From an uncultured Nitrospira sp. (lineage in GTDB: Bacteria; Nitrospirota; Nitrospiria; Nitrospirales; Nitrospiraceae), in NCBI GenBank assembly GCA_946479785.1, contig CAMLHQ010000132.1, forward strand, positions 1 to 5,570: a DNA stretch of 5,570 nucleotides, written 5' to 3'. A model generated the notes under the pieces. The model had not been told where the DNA came from. It was given only the letters and a program-made list of their open reading frames with translations, and did not search any database. Positions 1-5,570 of the stretch are shown here, one piece after another (within the stretch, counting starts at the first letter, position 1; each line of letters begins with the position of its first letter). The position numbers and the translations under genes are program-made.

Positions 1-712
1 ACCTCGGCATGATCCGCAGGTGCGCGCCGACAAACAACATACCTTGCAGCAACGTCAACCCGTACGAATGAGAGATCGGCATAACGCAAAGCGTGACGTC
101 CTCGGGAAAGAGCGTGTTGGTTCTTTTGCCCCGGCCCGCCACGTAAGCGAGGTTGCGATGACTGAGCATCACTCCCTTCGGGCGACCGGTAGTCCCCGTC
201 GTGTAGATGAGAACTGCAACCTGACGGGCGGGATCCTCATAGACCTCCTCGGGAACGGCGCTCGCCTCCAACTTACCGACCTTGATCGCTCCAATCCCCG
301 TGAACGCTTCGGCTTCCGCGCCGCGCCGGCACGCCGCAGCATCTGCTTCCGCCGATATTCCATGCGTATAGAATACGCGTCTGGGCTTGCAATCACTCTC
401 AATGGCGTCCAGTTCGTGCGGGCCGAGCCGTGCGCTCGTCATCACTGCCCATGCATCAAGCCGGCTCGCCGCATACATCAGGACGATGGCGCCGATTGAG
501 TTCTCGCCCACCACCATGACCCGATCACCGGGACGGATCCCTAGACGCGCCAAGTCACCTGCAACGGCCTCGATCGTATCGATCAGTCTCCGATAGGACC
601 AAACGATGCCCCGCTCGTCAGTAAGAGCCGGCCGGGATGCTCCTGCTTTGGCCCCCTCATCCACAATGAGGTGGATGCGTCGCGGCAGGCTAGTCAAATA
701 ATCCACTTCCAT
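1..712 (-). CDS. AMP-forming acyl-CoA synthetase (class I adenylate-forming enzyme), N-terminal part, 3' end off the left edge
   Basis: An open frame without stops runs from ATG at 712-710 to the left edge, giving 237 residues; the family is usually about 500-550, so roughly the last half is missing. The diagnostic sign is the phosphate-binding loop of adenylate-forming enzymes, YTTGTTGRPKG at residues 170-180, followed by MLSHRNL. A second family motif, MPISHSYGL around His215, matches the usual P-x-x-H-x-x-G-L segment. Such enzymes activate a carboxylic acid with ATP to an acyl-AMP and then form the CoA thioester in the cytosol. The acid cannot be told because the substrate pocket is mostly outside the window. 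ATG 712 is the only ATG, GTG or TTG between the in-frame stop at 785-787 and the conserved region, but no strong ribosome site precedes it (GAAGAAG lies 11-17 bases upstream). The frame upstream, to 784, also reads as plausible protein. Sampled lines are 63-65% GC, like gor. Family confident, start moderately so. Confidence 0.87.
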   Translation of the reverse strand, partial: MEVDYLTSLPRRIHLIVDEGAKAGASRPALTDERGIVWSYRRLIDTIEAVAGDLARLGIRPGDRVMVVGENSIGAIVLMYAASRLDAWAVMTSARLGPHELDAIESDCKPRRVFYTHGISAEADAAACRRGAEAEAFTGIGAIKVGKLEASAVPEEVYEDPARQVAVLIYTTGTTGRPKGVMLSHRNLAYVAGRGKRTNTLFPEDVTLCVMPISHSYGLTLLQGMLFVGAHLRIMPR

Positions 713-811
713 GGTGGGCCCAATCTTCTTCGCCAGAACTTCCGCATCCAGCTCCTCGACTACAAGCGGCTGCGGATGGCGAGGTTAGTCTGTTGCTGGA
801 TTTTCACCGAT

Positions 812-826
812 ACTGGTAGGACCAGT
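812..826. promoter_or_regulatory. Candidate GntR/FadR-type operator upstream of the acyl-CoA synthetase
   Basis: ACTGGT-AGG-ACCAGT is a perfect inverted repeat with six-base arms and a three-base centre. FadR-subfamily GntR regulators such as PdhR and FadR are known to bind TGGT-N3-ACCA sites, so the pattern fits. It lies about 100 bases ahead of the synthetase start and just downstream of the TTGACA box, where a bound repressor would block RNA polymerase. A closely related string, followed by the same TTTGG, occurs ahead of the gntR gene at 2431-2448. That the local GntR protein binds here is inferred. Confidence 0.45.
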
Positions 827-847
827 TTGGTATGATCACAATCGTAT

Positions 848-853
848 TGTCAA
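848..853 (-). promoter_or_regulatory. Possible -35 box of the acyl-CoA synthetase promoter
   Basis: Read on the minus strand this is a perfect TTGACA, lying in the gap between the gor stop and the synthetase start. The -10 partner is poor: the best at 17-18 bases spacing is CAAACT (829-824), three of six matches. A promoter here would let the synthetase be transcribed separately from gor, and the palindrome at 812-826 would overlap its -10 and start region. Only the -35 match is seen; promoter activity is inferred. Confidence 0.35.
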
Positions 854-927
854 GTGCGTTTTGAGCGGCGCCGCATAACGCGCGCGCCAACGGCCTGAAT
901 TTGCACAATCGATCGAAATTGAGCTTT

Positions 928-2313
928 CTAAGCCGCCGCGTCGCGCACGTAACGTGCAGTGCGGGTACGCATAGTCACCAGTTCCTCGGCGGAGGTCGGG
1001 TGCAGCGCCATAGTGGCGTCGAAGTCCGCCTTGGTAGCCTTCATCTTTACGGCAATGGCGATGACCTGAACCAATTCGGCCGCGTCCGATCCAACGATAT
1101 GGCAACCCACGACGCGGTCGCTCCCCGCGTCAACCACCAGTTTCATCAACACCCGCGACTCGCTGCCGGACAGTGTCGCCTTCAACGGGCGGAACGCGGC
1201 CTTGTAGACATCAACGATAGCGAACTGCGCCCGTGCCTGCGCCTCGGTGAGGCCCACGGTGCCAACCTGGGGCTGCGTGAACACGGCGGTTGGAATATCG
1301 ATGTGATCGACCTTGACTGCCCGCTTGCCGAAAACCGTATCGGCGAAGGCGTGGCCCTCACGGATCGCTACCGGCGTCAGATTGAAGCGATGGGTGGCGT
1401 CGCCGACCGCATAGATATGTGGCCCCGAGCTCTGCGAGGCTTCGTTGACGACGATGCCTCCGTTATCCGGGTTGATGGCGACGCCGGCTTTCTCCAGCCC
1501 GAGATTTGCGACGGCGGGGTGACGGCCGATGGCGAACATCACCTTGTCGGACGCGATGCTGGAGCCATTCGACAGGTGCGACGTGTACCAATCGTCGTGC
1601 TTCTCAATCCCGTCGACCGTGCAACCGGTCAGGATGGTAATGCCGTTCTTCTCCATCTCATCGCGGACATGGGCGCGGACGTCGTCGTCGAAGCCACGCA
1701 GGATGTTGTCGCCGCGATAGACCACAGTCACGAGGGAACCCAGGCCCGAGAAGATGCACGCAAACTCCAGCGCGATATAGCCACCGCCCTGGATCAGGAT
1801 ACGCTTCGGCAATTCGGGTAGATGAAATGCTTCGTTCGATGAGATGACATGCTCGATGCCGGGAATGGCCTTGCCGTGGTTCGGTGCGCCGCCCGTGGCG
1901 ATCAGGATATACTTCGAGCGCACCTTCCTGCCGCCGTCGAGCACCAGCGTATGCGTGTCCTCGAACACGGCGCGCGACTTGATCACCTGCACGCCAGATT
2001 TCTCCACGTTGGCGGTGTAGGCCGCTTCCAGCCGGGCGATCTCCTTGTCTTTGTTGGCGATCAGGGTGGCCCAGTCGAACGTCGCCGGCGGAACGGTCCA
2101 GCCGAAGCCCGCGGCATCCGCGATGTCGTGGCTGAAATGCGAGGCGTAGGCGAATAGTTTCTTAGGTACGCACCCGCGAATGACGCAAGTGCCGCCCATC
2201 CGATATTCCTCGGCGATCATGACGCGGGCGCCATGGCCAGCGGCGATCCGCGCGGCGCGCACGCCGCCCGAGCCGCCACCTATGACAAACAGATCCGTCT
2301 CAAAGCTGTCCAT
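928..2313 (-). CDS. gor: Glutathione reductase (glutathione-disulfide reductase), complete
   Basis: This 461-residue protein reduces oxidised glutathione to two GSH with NADPH, as a cytosolic FAD homodimer. All hallmarks are visible: the N-terminal FAD-binding glycine motif IGGGSGG (residues 11-17); the redox disulfide in GGTCVIRGCVPKK with Cys43 and Cys48; the NADPH-binding GGGYIALEFA (176-185); Arg200 and Arg206, at the positions that bind the NADPH 2'-phosphate in the family; the second FAD motif YAVGDAT (301-307); and the C-terminal dimer segment HPTSAEE (438-444) with the catalytic His438-Glu443 pair. These arginines and the CVIRGCVPKK form favour glutathione reductase over dihydrolipoamide dehydrogenase or mercuric reductase; trypanothione reductase is unlikely. 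Length is normal. ATG at 2313-2311 is two residues before the FAD strand's usual run-in, and no other start fits, though no good ribosome site is seen before it. Sampled lines are about 65-85% GC, well above the gntR and ABC genes. It is divergent from gntR and upstream of the synthetase on the same strand, 215 bases apart. Confidence 0.96.
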   Translation of the reverse strand: MDSFETDLFVIGGGSGGVRAARIAAGHGARVMIAEEYRMGGTCVIRGCVPKKLFAYASHFSHDIADAAGFGWTVPPATFDWATLIANKDKEIARLEAAYTANVEKSGVQVIKSRAVFEDTHTLVLDGGRKVRSKYILIATGGAPNHGKAIPGIEHVISSNEAFHLPELPKRILIQGGGYIALEFACIFSGLGSLVTVVYRGDNILRGFDDDVRAHVRDEMEKNGITILTGCTVDGIEKHDDWYTSHLSNGSSIASDKVMFAIGRHPAVANLGLEKAGVAINPDNGGIVVNEASQSSGPHIYAVGDATHRFNLTPVAIREGHAFADTVFGKRAVKVDHIDIPTAVFTQPQVGTVGLTEAQARAQFAIVDVYKAAFRPLKATLSGSESRVLMKLVVDAGSDRVVGCHIVGSDAAELVQVIAIAVKMKATKADFDATMALHPTSAEELVTMRTRTARYVRDAAA

Positions 2314-2432
2314 GCTAGGAAATCAATTCTTTAGGTGGATTTGGCGGGTTTCAGATGCTTCAATTTCCTCAACCTGATATCTACTGAAGCAGGGCGGATT
2401 CGACCGAGATCCTCAAGATTCCTCCAAAGTAC

Positions 2433-2442
2433 TGGTCGACCA
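2433..2442. promoter_or_regulatory. Candidate GntR operator 1 upstream of gntR
   Basis: TGGTCGACCA is a perfect ten-base palindrome about 75 bases before the gntR start. TGGT-N2-ACCA sites are known for FadR-subfamily regulators of the ExuR/UxuR kind. The wider string ACTGGTCGACCAATTTGG aligns, with one gap, to the candidate operator ahead of the synthetase at 812-830. Autoregulation of the adjacent gntR gene is the simplest reading; it is an inference from pattern and position. Confidence 0.45.
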
Positions 2443-2445
2443 ATT

Positions 2446-2455
2446 TGGCCGGCCA
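2446..2455. repeat. Perfect palindrome TGGCCGGCCA next to operator 1
   Basis: This ten-base palindrome is centred 13 bases from the centre of the TGGTCGACCA palindrome. Its TGG/CCA ends resemble the other half-sites, but the inner bases differ. It could be a degenerate second site for the same protein, or chance in GC-rich DNA. No function is claimed. Confidence 0.25.
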
Positions 2456-2485
2456 TGATTAGCTACCGAGGAAATCGAAATCAAG

Positions 2486-2500
2486 TGGTCGGCAGGACCA
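2486..2500. promoter_or_regulatory. Candidate GntR operator 2 just before the gntR ribosome site
   Basis: TGGTC and GACCA, the same arms as in the palindrome at 2433-2442, stand here five bases apart (GGCAG between). The site ends four bases before the AGGA ribosome-binding sequence of gntR (2504-2507), so a protein bound here could block early transcription. The spacing differs from operator 1 by half a helical turn, which argues against identical binding. Weak evidence on its own. Confidence 0.25.
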
Positions 2501-2515
2501 GGCAGGATATTTTAG

Positions 2516-3244
2516 ATGACTGAGCGAAATCGAACCGACAAGCTTGAGGCTCCTTCGAACGCCATCGGAAAGATCCTTTCCTTCATCCGTGAGCGCCGCT
2601 ATCAGCCCTCCGAACGGTTGCCATCAGAACGCGACTTTGCGGAAAAGTTCGACACCAGTCGCGGCGCGGTTCGAGAGGCTCTGGCCGCACTTGAAACCAT
2701 GCGAGTGATAGAACGGCGCCCAAATTCTGGAATCTATCTGCGAAAGATCGAAGAGAGCAGCATCGATGCTCTAGTGCTTTATGCTGAATCCGGAGTTCCA
2801 TTCGAGGCCAAGGAAATCGCCGACGTCATGGAGGTCCGGCGCATGCTCGAAGGGCAGGCGGTCAGGTTGGCCTGCACACGCAGGACCGCGGACAACATTC
2901 GCGAGATCACCGCCATACTTGAAGAGACCAACAAGCGCCTATCTAAAAAGCAAAGCATAGAGCGCGAGGACGAGGCGTTCCATCTTGCGATTTTTTCTGC
3001 AACCAAGAACGACATTTTGCTGCGCGTGGCGAGATCGTTCTACGAACTGTCCAGGCATCGACGGAAGGTCTACTTTGCCGACCAAAATCGAGGTCGACAA
3101 TCTTACGAGGACCATTGCACCATCTTGGAAGCGATCGAAGAGCGGCGGGTAGGCCTAGCCGAACAACAGATGAACGCTCACCTCTCGCGAACAGTGGAGG
3201 CATGGCAATCGCTTCTAGGGGAAACCAAAGTCACAAAACGTTAG
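2516..3244 (+). CDS. GntR-family transcriptional regulator, FadR subfamily (FCD domain)
   Basis: This 242-residue DNA-binding regulator has the normal FadR-subfamily length and two-domain plan. Residues about 15-76 are the winged helix-turn-helix, with the typical RLPSERDFAEKFDTSRGAVR (34-53) followed by a wing ending GIYLR. Residues about 100-230 form the all-helical FCD ligand domain. Its usual metal ligands are all present: Asp152 and His156 in EDEAFH, His200 in SYEDH, and His222 in MNAHL. Regulators of this type usually sense carboxylates, such as sugar acids, lactate or other central-metabolism acids, commonly as repressors; the actual ligand cannot be read here. ATG 2516 is preceded by AGGA at 2504-2507, eight bases away, and by candidate operators, so self-regulation is likely. 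The gene is divergent from gor and convergent with the sugar ABC operon. Two sampled lines are 47 and 50% GC, like the ABC genes and unlike gor. Family assignment is firm; targets are inferred. Confidence 0.94.
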   Translation: MTERNRTDKLEAPSNAIGKILSFIRERRYQPSERLPSERDFAEKFDTSRGAVREALAALETMRVIERRPNSGIYLRKIEESSIDALVLYAESGVPFEAKEIADVMEVRRMLEGQAVRLACTRRTADNIREITAILEETNKRLSKKQSIEREDEAFHLAIFSATKNDILLRVARSFYELSRHRRKVYFADQNRGRQSYEDHCTILEAIEERRVGLAEQQMNAHLSRTVEAWQSLLGETKVTKR

Positions 3245-3296
3245 TCTTGCCGGGCACCCCGTCCGCCATCTCTACGCGAAATACCCACGGTCTAGC

Positions 3297-3320
3297 GCGA
3301 AGCACGAGGACGTGCTTCGC
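3297..3320. terminator. Strong hairpin between convergent gntR and the ABC operon, possible two-way terminator
   Basis: GCGAAGCACG and CGTGCTTCGC are perfect ten-base inverted arms around an AGGA loop (TCCT on the other strand). It lies 53 bases after the gntR stop and 12 bases beyond the end of the second permease gene, the right place to end both transcripts. No T tract follows on either strand, so it is not a classic intrinsic terminator; it may act with Rho or as an RNA 3'-end stabiliser. The hairpin is seen, its role is inferred. Confidence 0.5.
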
Positions 3321-3331
3321 TCGAACAGTGC

Positions 3332-4318
3332 CTAACCTTTGAGCGCACCCGCCGTCAGCCCTGCGACGAAATATCGATAGCAGAACATAAAGATAACGAA
3401 CAACGGCAGAGCAATAAGGGTTGCGCCGGCGAGTATCTCACCCCAACGCAGATCTTGCGCGCCAAGCATTGATGCCAAGCCCACGGGCAATGTCTTGCGA
3501 TCATCACTCATGATGAGGATGAGCGCGAATACGTAGTCCGCCCAGGACAGCAAAAACGAGAAGATGCCGACCGTAATCAAGCCGGGGGCCGAAAGCGGAA
3601 GGACCACCTTGATGAAGGCGCCGAATTGGGAACAGCCGTCCACCATTGCCGCTTCCTCCAGATCGAACGGCATCGATTTGAAAAAGCCCCATAGCAGCCA
3701 CACCGCCAGCGGCAGCGAAATCGCCAGGTGAGCGATTAGCAGGCCCCACAAGCTATCGGCTAAGCCAGCTATTCGGAACAAGGCGGACATCGGAATAACC
3801 AACATCAATGGCGGAAACATGTAGGCGAACAGCATGGACGCGACCAACGTCGTTTTGCCCCGAAACCGTAAACGCGTCGCTCCATAAGCAATGAATGATG
3901 ACAGCGTCGTCGCCACGGCAATCGTAGCCATAGCCATCATGACGCTATTAACGAAATTCGCCGGATAGTTCGTAAGCTGCAAGAGTGACTTGTAAGAGCT
4001 TAGATCGGGCGGCCAGAAAACCAAGGATGAATCCAGAAATAGCTTTTCGGGCGACCTCAGACTGGAGAGGATCATCCAGTAGATCGGGAAGAAGGAATAG
4101 ATGCAGATTAGCGCAACCGCGGCATACAAACCGACGCGGCCGGCAATCTGCTTCAGCGACTTGCCGTAATACCGCGTCGTTTTCCCGTGCGAGACTGAAG
4201 GTGTGGAGTCTGAGATTTCTCTTCCTGAGCCGCTAGAGCTATGCAACATCCGCACCGCTCGTGAACCAACGACGACAGCGGCAGCAGAGCGGGCTTGATT
4301 TTGAGTCGACATCGTCAT
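3332..4318 (-). CDS. Sugar ABC transporter inner-membrane permease, MalG/UgpE type (second permease)
   Basis: This 328-residue protein is one of two membrane subunits of a CUT1-family carbohydrate importer. The permease core shows six hydrophobic segments, at about 62-84, 122-147, 158-180, 187-210, 244-268 and 296-316. The EAA loop that docks the ATPase is clear: EEAAMVDG at 221-228 followed by IKVVLPL (236-242). The C-terminus FVAGLTAGALKG is typical of MalG-type subunits. The start ATG (4318-4316) overlaps the stop of the first permease as ATGA, with AGGG just upstream, which implies translational coupling; a second ATG two codons on could serve equally. Odd point: about 55-60 mostly polar, Ser/Ala-rich residues precede the first membrane segment, whereas family members usually have a short tail and about 270-300 residues in all. 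An internal Met24 has no good ribosome site. The sugar carried cannot be told from sequence. Confidence 0.94.
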   Translation of the reverse strand: MTMSTQNQARSAAAVVVGSRAVRMLHSSSGSGREISDSTPSVSHGKTTRYYGKSLKQIAGRVGLYAAVALICIYSFFPIYWMILSSLRSPEKLFLDSSLVFWPPDLSSYKSLLQLTNYPANFVNSVMMAMATIAVATTLSSFIAYGATRLRFRGKTTLVASMLFAYMFPPLMLVIPMSALFRIAGLADSLWGLLIAHLAISLPLAVWLLWGFFKSMPFDLEEAAMVDGCSQFGAFIKVVLPLSAPGLITVGIFSFLLSWADYVFALILIMSDDRKTLPVGLASMLGAQDLRWGEILAGATLIALPLFVIFMFCYRYFVAGLTAGALKG

Positions 4319-5187
4319 CGTCCCTGCTTGGCCTCGTCGATCGGAAAAACCCTGAGGTAAATCAAGATAATGCTCGCCAACATCAAGAACGAGATGGTGG
4401 CGACAGCGGCCCCCCCTCCCAAGTCGAACTCGAGAAACGCTTTTCGGTAGGCCAACGTGGGAAGCGTCTCGGTTTCGTTGAGCGGTCCGCCCTTCGTTAG
4501 AAGCCAGATCACGTCGAACTTGTTGAACATCCAGATCCCTCTCAGGAGGATGACCACGATCAACACTGACCTCAATCCTGGCAGCGTGACATGCCAGAAT
4601 TGCTTCATAACCCCTGCTCCATCGACCCGGGCCGCTTCATACAGTTGAGCCGGAATGGATTGAAGGCCGGCAAGAACACAGGTCACGACAAACGGCGTCC
4701 AGATCCAAACGCTAACAAGGACAATAGTCGCCTTCGCGCTCGTTGAATTACCTCCCCAATCGAACATCCCATATCCGAATGACGCGAAGACACTCTTGAG
4801 AAGGCCGTAGTTGGGATCAAGAATCCACTGCGTGATGAGGCAGGCGACGACCGTCGGAAGAAAATACGGCACGATTGACAGCGCCCGCACGACAGTCTGC
4901 CCCACAAACTGCCTATTGAGGACGAGCGCAATGGTGACGCCGAGAACGACTTGCAGCACGATCGCCGAGATGGCGATCGTGACACCGTTTAACAGCGAGC
5001 CCCAGAACAGCGGCTCACTAAGAACCTTCACGTAATTGCCAAGTCCCACCCACTGCGGCGGGTCGATGAACGACGCCGCTGTGTAGAAGGAGAGCTTTAT
5101 CGAATAGAGGAGAGGTCCGCCAACAATTGTACCGAGTACCAGTACACCCCCGATGAACAAACCGATGATTCGCCAGTCCTGTCGCAT
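4315..5187 (-). CDS. Sugar ABC transporter inner-membrane permease, MalF/UgpA type (first permease)
   Basis: At 290 residues this is normal for the first membrane subunit of a CUT1 carbohydrate importer; it should pair with the product of the overlapping downstream gene. Six hydrophobic segments lie at about 7-30, 65-90, 102-123, 154-175, 207-230 and 260-281. The EAA loop reads YEAARVDGAG (183-192) followed by FWHVTLPGL (197-205), the usual ATPase-docking form. The segment TKGGPLNETETLP (231-243) is a well-known conserved stretch of this subunit, as is RALSIVPYFLP (101-111). ATG 5187 is chosen because AGAGG (5201-5197) sits nine bases upstream and the first membrane helix follows at once. The solute-binding protein gene ends 32 bases upstream, so the order binding protein, permease, permease fits one operon. 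Sampled lines are near 48% GC. Substrate unknown. Confidence 0.95.
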   Translation of the reverse strand: MRQDWRIIGLFIGGVLVLGTIVGGPLLYSIKLSFYTAASFIDPPQWVGLGNYVKVLSEPLFWGSLLNGVTIAISAIVLQVVLGVTIALVLNRQFVGQTVVRALSIVPYFLPTVVACLITQWILDPNYGLLKSVFASFGYGMFDWGGNSTSAKATIVLVSVWIWTPFVVTCVLAGLQSIPAQLYEAARVDGAGVMKQFWHVTLPGLRSVLIVVILLRGIWMFNKFDVIWLLTKGGPLNETETLPTLAYRKAFLEFDLGGGAAVATISFLMLASIILIYLRVFPIDEAKQGR

Positions 5188-5219
5188 AGCCTCGGGCCTC
5201 TATTCACCAGTTCCGATGC

Positions 5220-5570
5220 TCAGCCAATTTTTCGGATTCGATCGGCGGCGGCTTTCACGCAGTCGCTTGACGACATGTTCTTAAGAACCCGATTTTGCAG
5301 CATCTCCGGCATAATGTTCGCATCAAAGACCTTGCACGGTCGCAGATCAAACGACGGACCCGTCATATCTATTGAGTTAAGAACCGTCTTGCTGTCTTCA
5401 TCAATGAACGACTTCATCTGCTCCATCGTCGCCCAATGCTTCTGAATCATCGGATGATTTTTCCACCGTGGATCTTCGTAAATGTCCAATCGAGCCGGCT
5501 GGAAATTCATCCAGGCGGAGTGCAGCCAGCGAATATAGTGTTCGTCAACAAACCATTGCAGAAACTTAAA
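5220..5570 (-). CDS. Sugar ABC transporter extracellular solute-binding protein, C-terminal part, 5' end off the right edge
   Basis: The frame is open from the right edge to TGA at 5222-5220, giving the last 116 residues; the Met encoded at 5510-5508 is internal, since the frame continues upstream in protein-like sequence (KFLQWFVDEHY, then IRWLHSAW). Family members are about 400-450 residues, so about three quarters, including the export signal, lies outside. The fragment resembles the C-terminal lobe of family 1 solute-binding proteins: an aromatic-rich stretch, then DIYEDPRWKNHP (28-39 of this fragment), and a closing helix VLKNMSSSDCVKAAADRI, the typical end of these proteins. In the periplasm it would capture a sugar or related solute and deliver it to the two permeases encoded directly downstream. 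The call rests partly on this operon position. One sampled line is 47% GC, like the other transporter genes. The ligand cannot be predicted. Confidence 0.85.
   Translation of the reverse strand, partial: FKFLQWFVDEHYIRWLHSAWMNFQPARLDIYEDPRWKNHPMIQKHWATMEQMKSFIDEDSKTVLNSIDMTGPSFDLRPCKVFDANIMPEMLQNRVLKNMSSSDCVKAAADRIRKIG

Larger units (their letters stand above)
2314..2515. other. Divergent intergenic region between gor and gntR
   Basis: These 202 bases should hold the promoters of both gor (leftward) and gntR (rightward). I find no convincing -35/-10 pair for either; CATGAT at 2454-2459 is a four-of-six -10 candidate for gntR but lacks a -35 partner. What stands out is a cluster of palindromes in the half next to gntR (2433-2442, 2446-2455 and 2486-2500), given separately. 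The half next to gor (2314-2420) shows nothing I can name. GC content changes from high to moderate across this region. Confidence 0.6.

Noticed and set aside
20..499. A 159-codon open frame on the plus strand
   Set aside because: It is antisense to the acyl-CoA synthetase, which carries the adenylate-forming motif in the minus frame; the plus product is arginine-rich with no recognisable domain.
863..895. GC-rich inverted sequence after gor as an intrinsic terminator
   Set aside because: The arms GGCGC and GCGCC are only five bases with a loop of about twelve and no T run follows, so it is not better than chance in such GC-rich DNA.
836..1105. An 89-codon minus-strand frame overlapping the end of gor
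   Set aside because: It is an out-of-frame reading of the gor 3' end and the gap; gor continues to its own conserved C-terminus in the correct frame.
901..1821. A 306-codon open frame on the plus strand
   Set aside because: It lies wholly antisense to gor apart from its first bases, its product shows no family motif I recognise, and long antisense frames are expected opposite GC-rich codons. The gor frame has every catalytic motif.
5220..5510. A 96-residue small protein starting at the ATG at 5510
   Set aside because: The same frame stays open and protein-like to the right edge, and the product matches the tail of a solute-binding protein, so this ATG is internal.
1..5570. A hidden novel defence, mobile or RNA system
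   Set aside because: Nearly all the sequence is covered by well-known metabolic gene families, gaps are about 200 bases or less, and no repeat array, recombinase, reverse transcriptase or structured RNA pattern was seen.

Overview
The window looks like chromosomal or plasmid DNA of a GC-rich alphaproteobacterium. A member of the Rhizobiales is my guess, based on the style of the glutathione reductase, the FadR-type GntR regulator beside a sugar ABC transporter, and the GC content. No sequence here fixes the genus. All five recognisable genes and gene fragments are metabolic. I see no tRNA, rRNA, CRISPR array, insertion sequence or phage gene.

Layout from left to right. (1) 1-712, minus strand: the first 237 residues of an AMP-forming acyl-CoA synthetase, cut by the left edge. 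(2) 713-927: a gap with a perfect TTGACA box and a GntR-like palindrome ahead of the synthetase. (3) 928-2313, minus strand: a complete glutathione reductase gene (gor). (4) 2314-2515: the divergent gap between gor and the regulator, with several TGGT/ACCA palindromes. (5) 2516-3244, plus strand: a GntR/FadR-family regulator with a full FCD metal site. (6) 3297-3320: a strong hairpin between convergent genes. (7) 3332-5570, minus strand: part of a sugar ABC import operon, transcribed as solute-binding protein (cut by the right edge), first permease, second permease. The two permease genes overlap by an ATGA. No ATPase gene is in view.

How they may work together. The binding protein and two permeases form the extracytoplasmic and membrane parts of one CUT1-type importer, needing an ATPase from elsewhere. 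The GntR protein probably senses a small carboxylate or sugar acid and may repress itself; a similar palindrome in front of the synthetase hints that it also controls that gene. Glutathione reductase recycles GSSG with NADPH and has no obvious metabolic tie to the rest.

Base composition splits the window. Sampled 60-base lines of the synthetase and gor are about 63-85% GC, while sampled lines of gntR and the ABC genes are about 47-50%. The boundary falls in or near 2314-2515, which suggests gntR and the transporter have a different history from the left half. I found no clearly undescribed system; the points worth checking are the shared operators, the composition boundary and the long N-terminal tail of the second permease.
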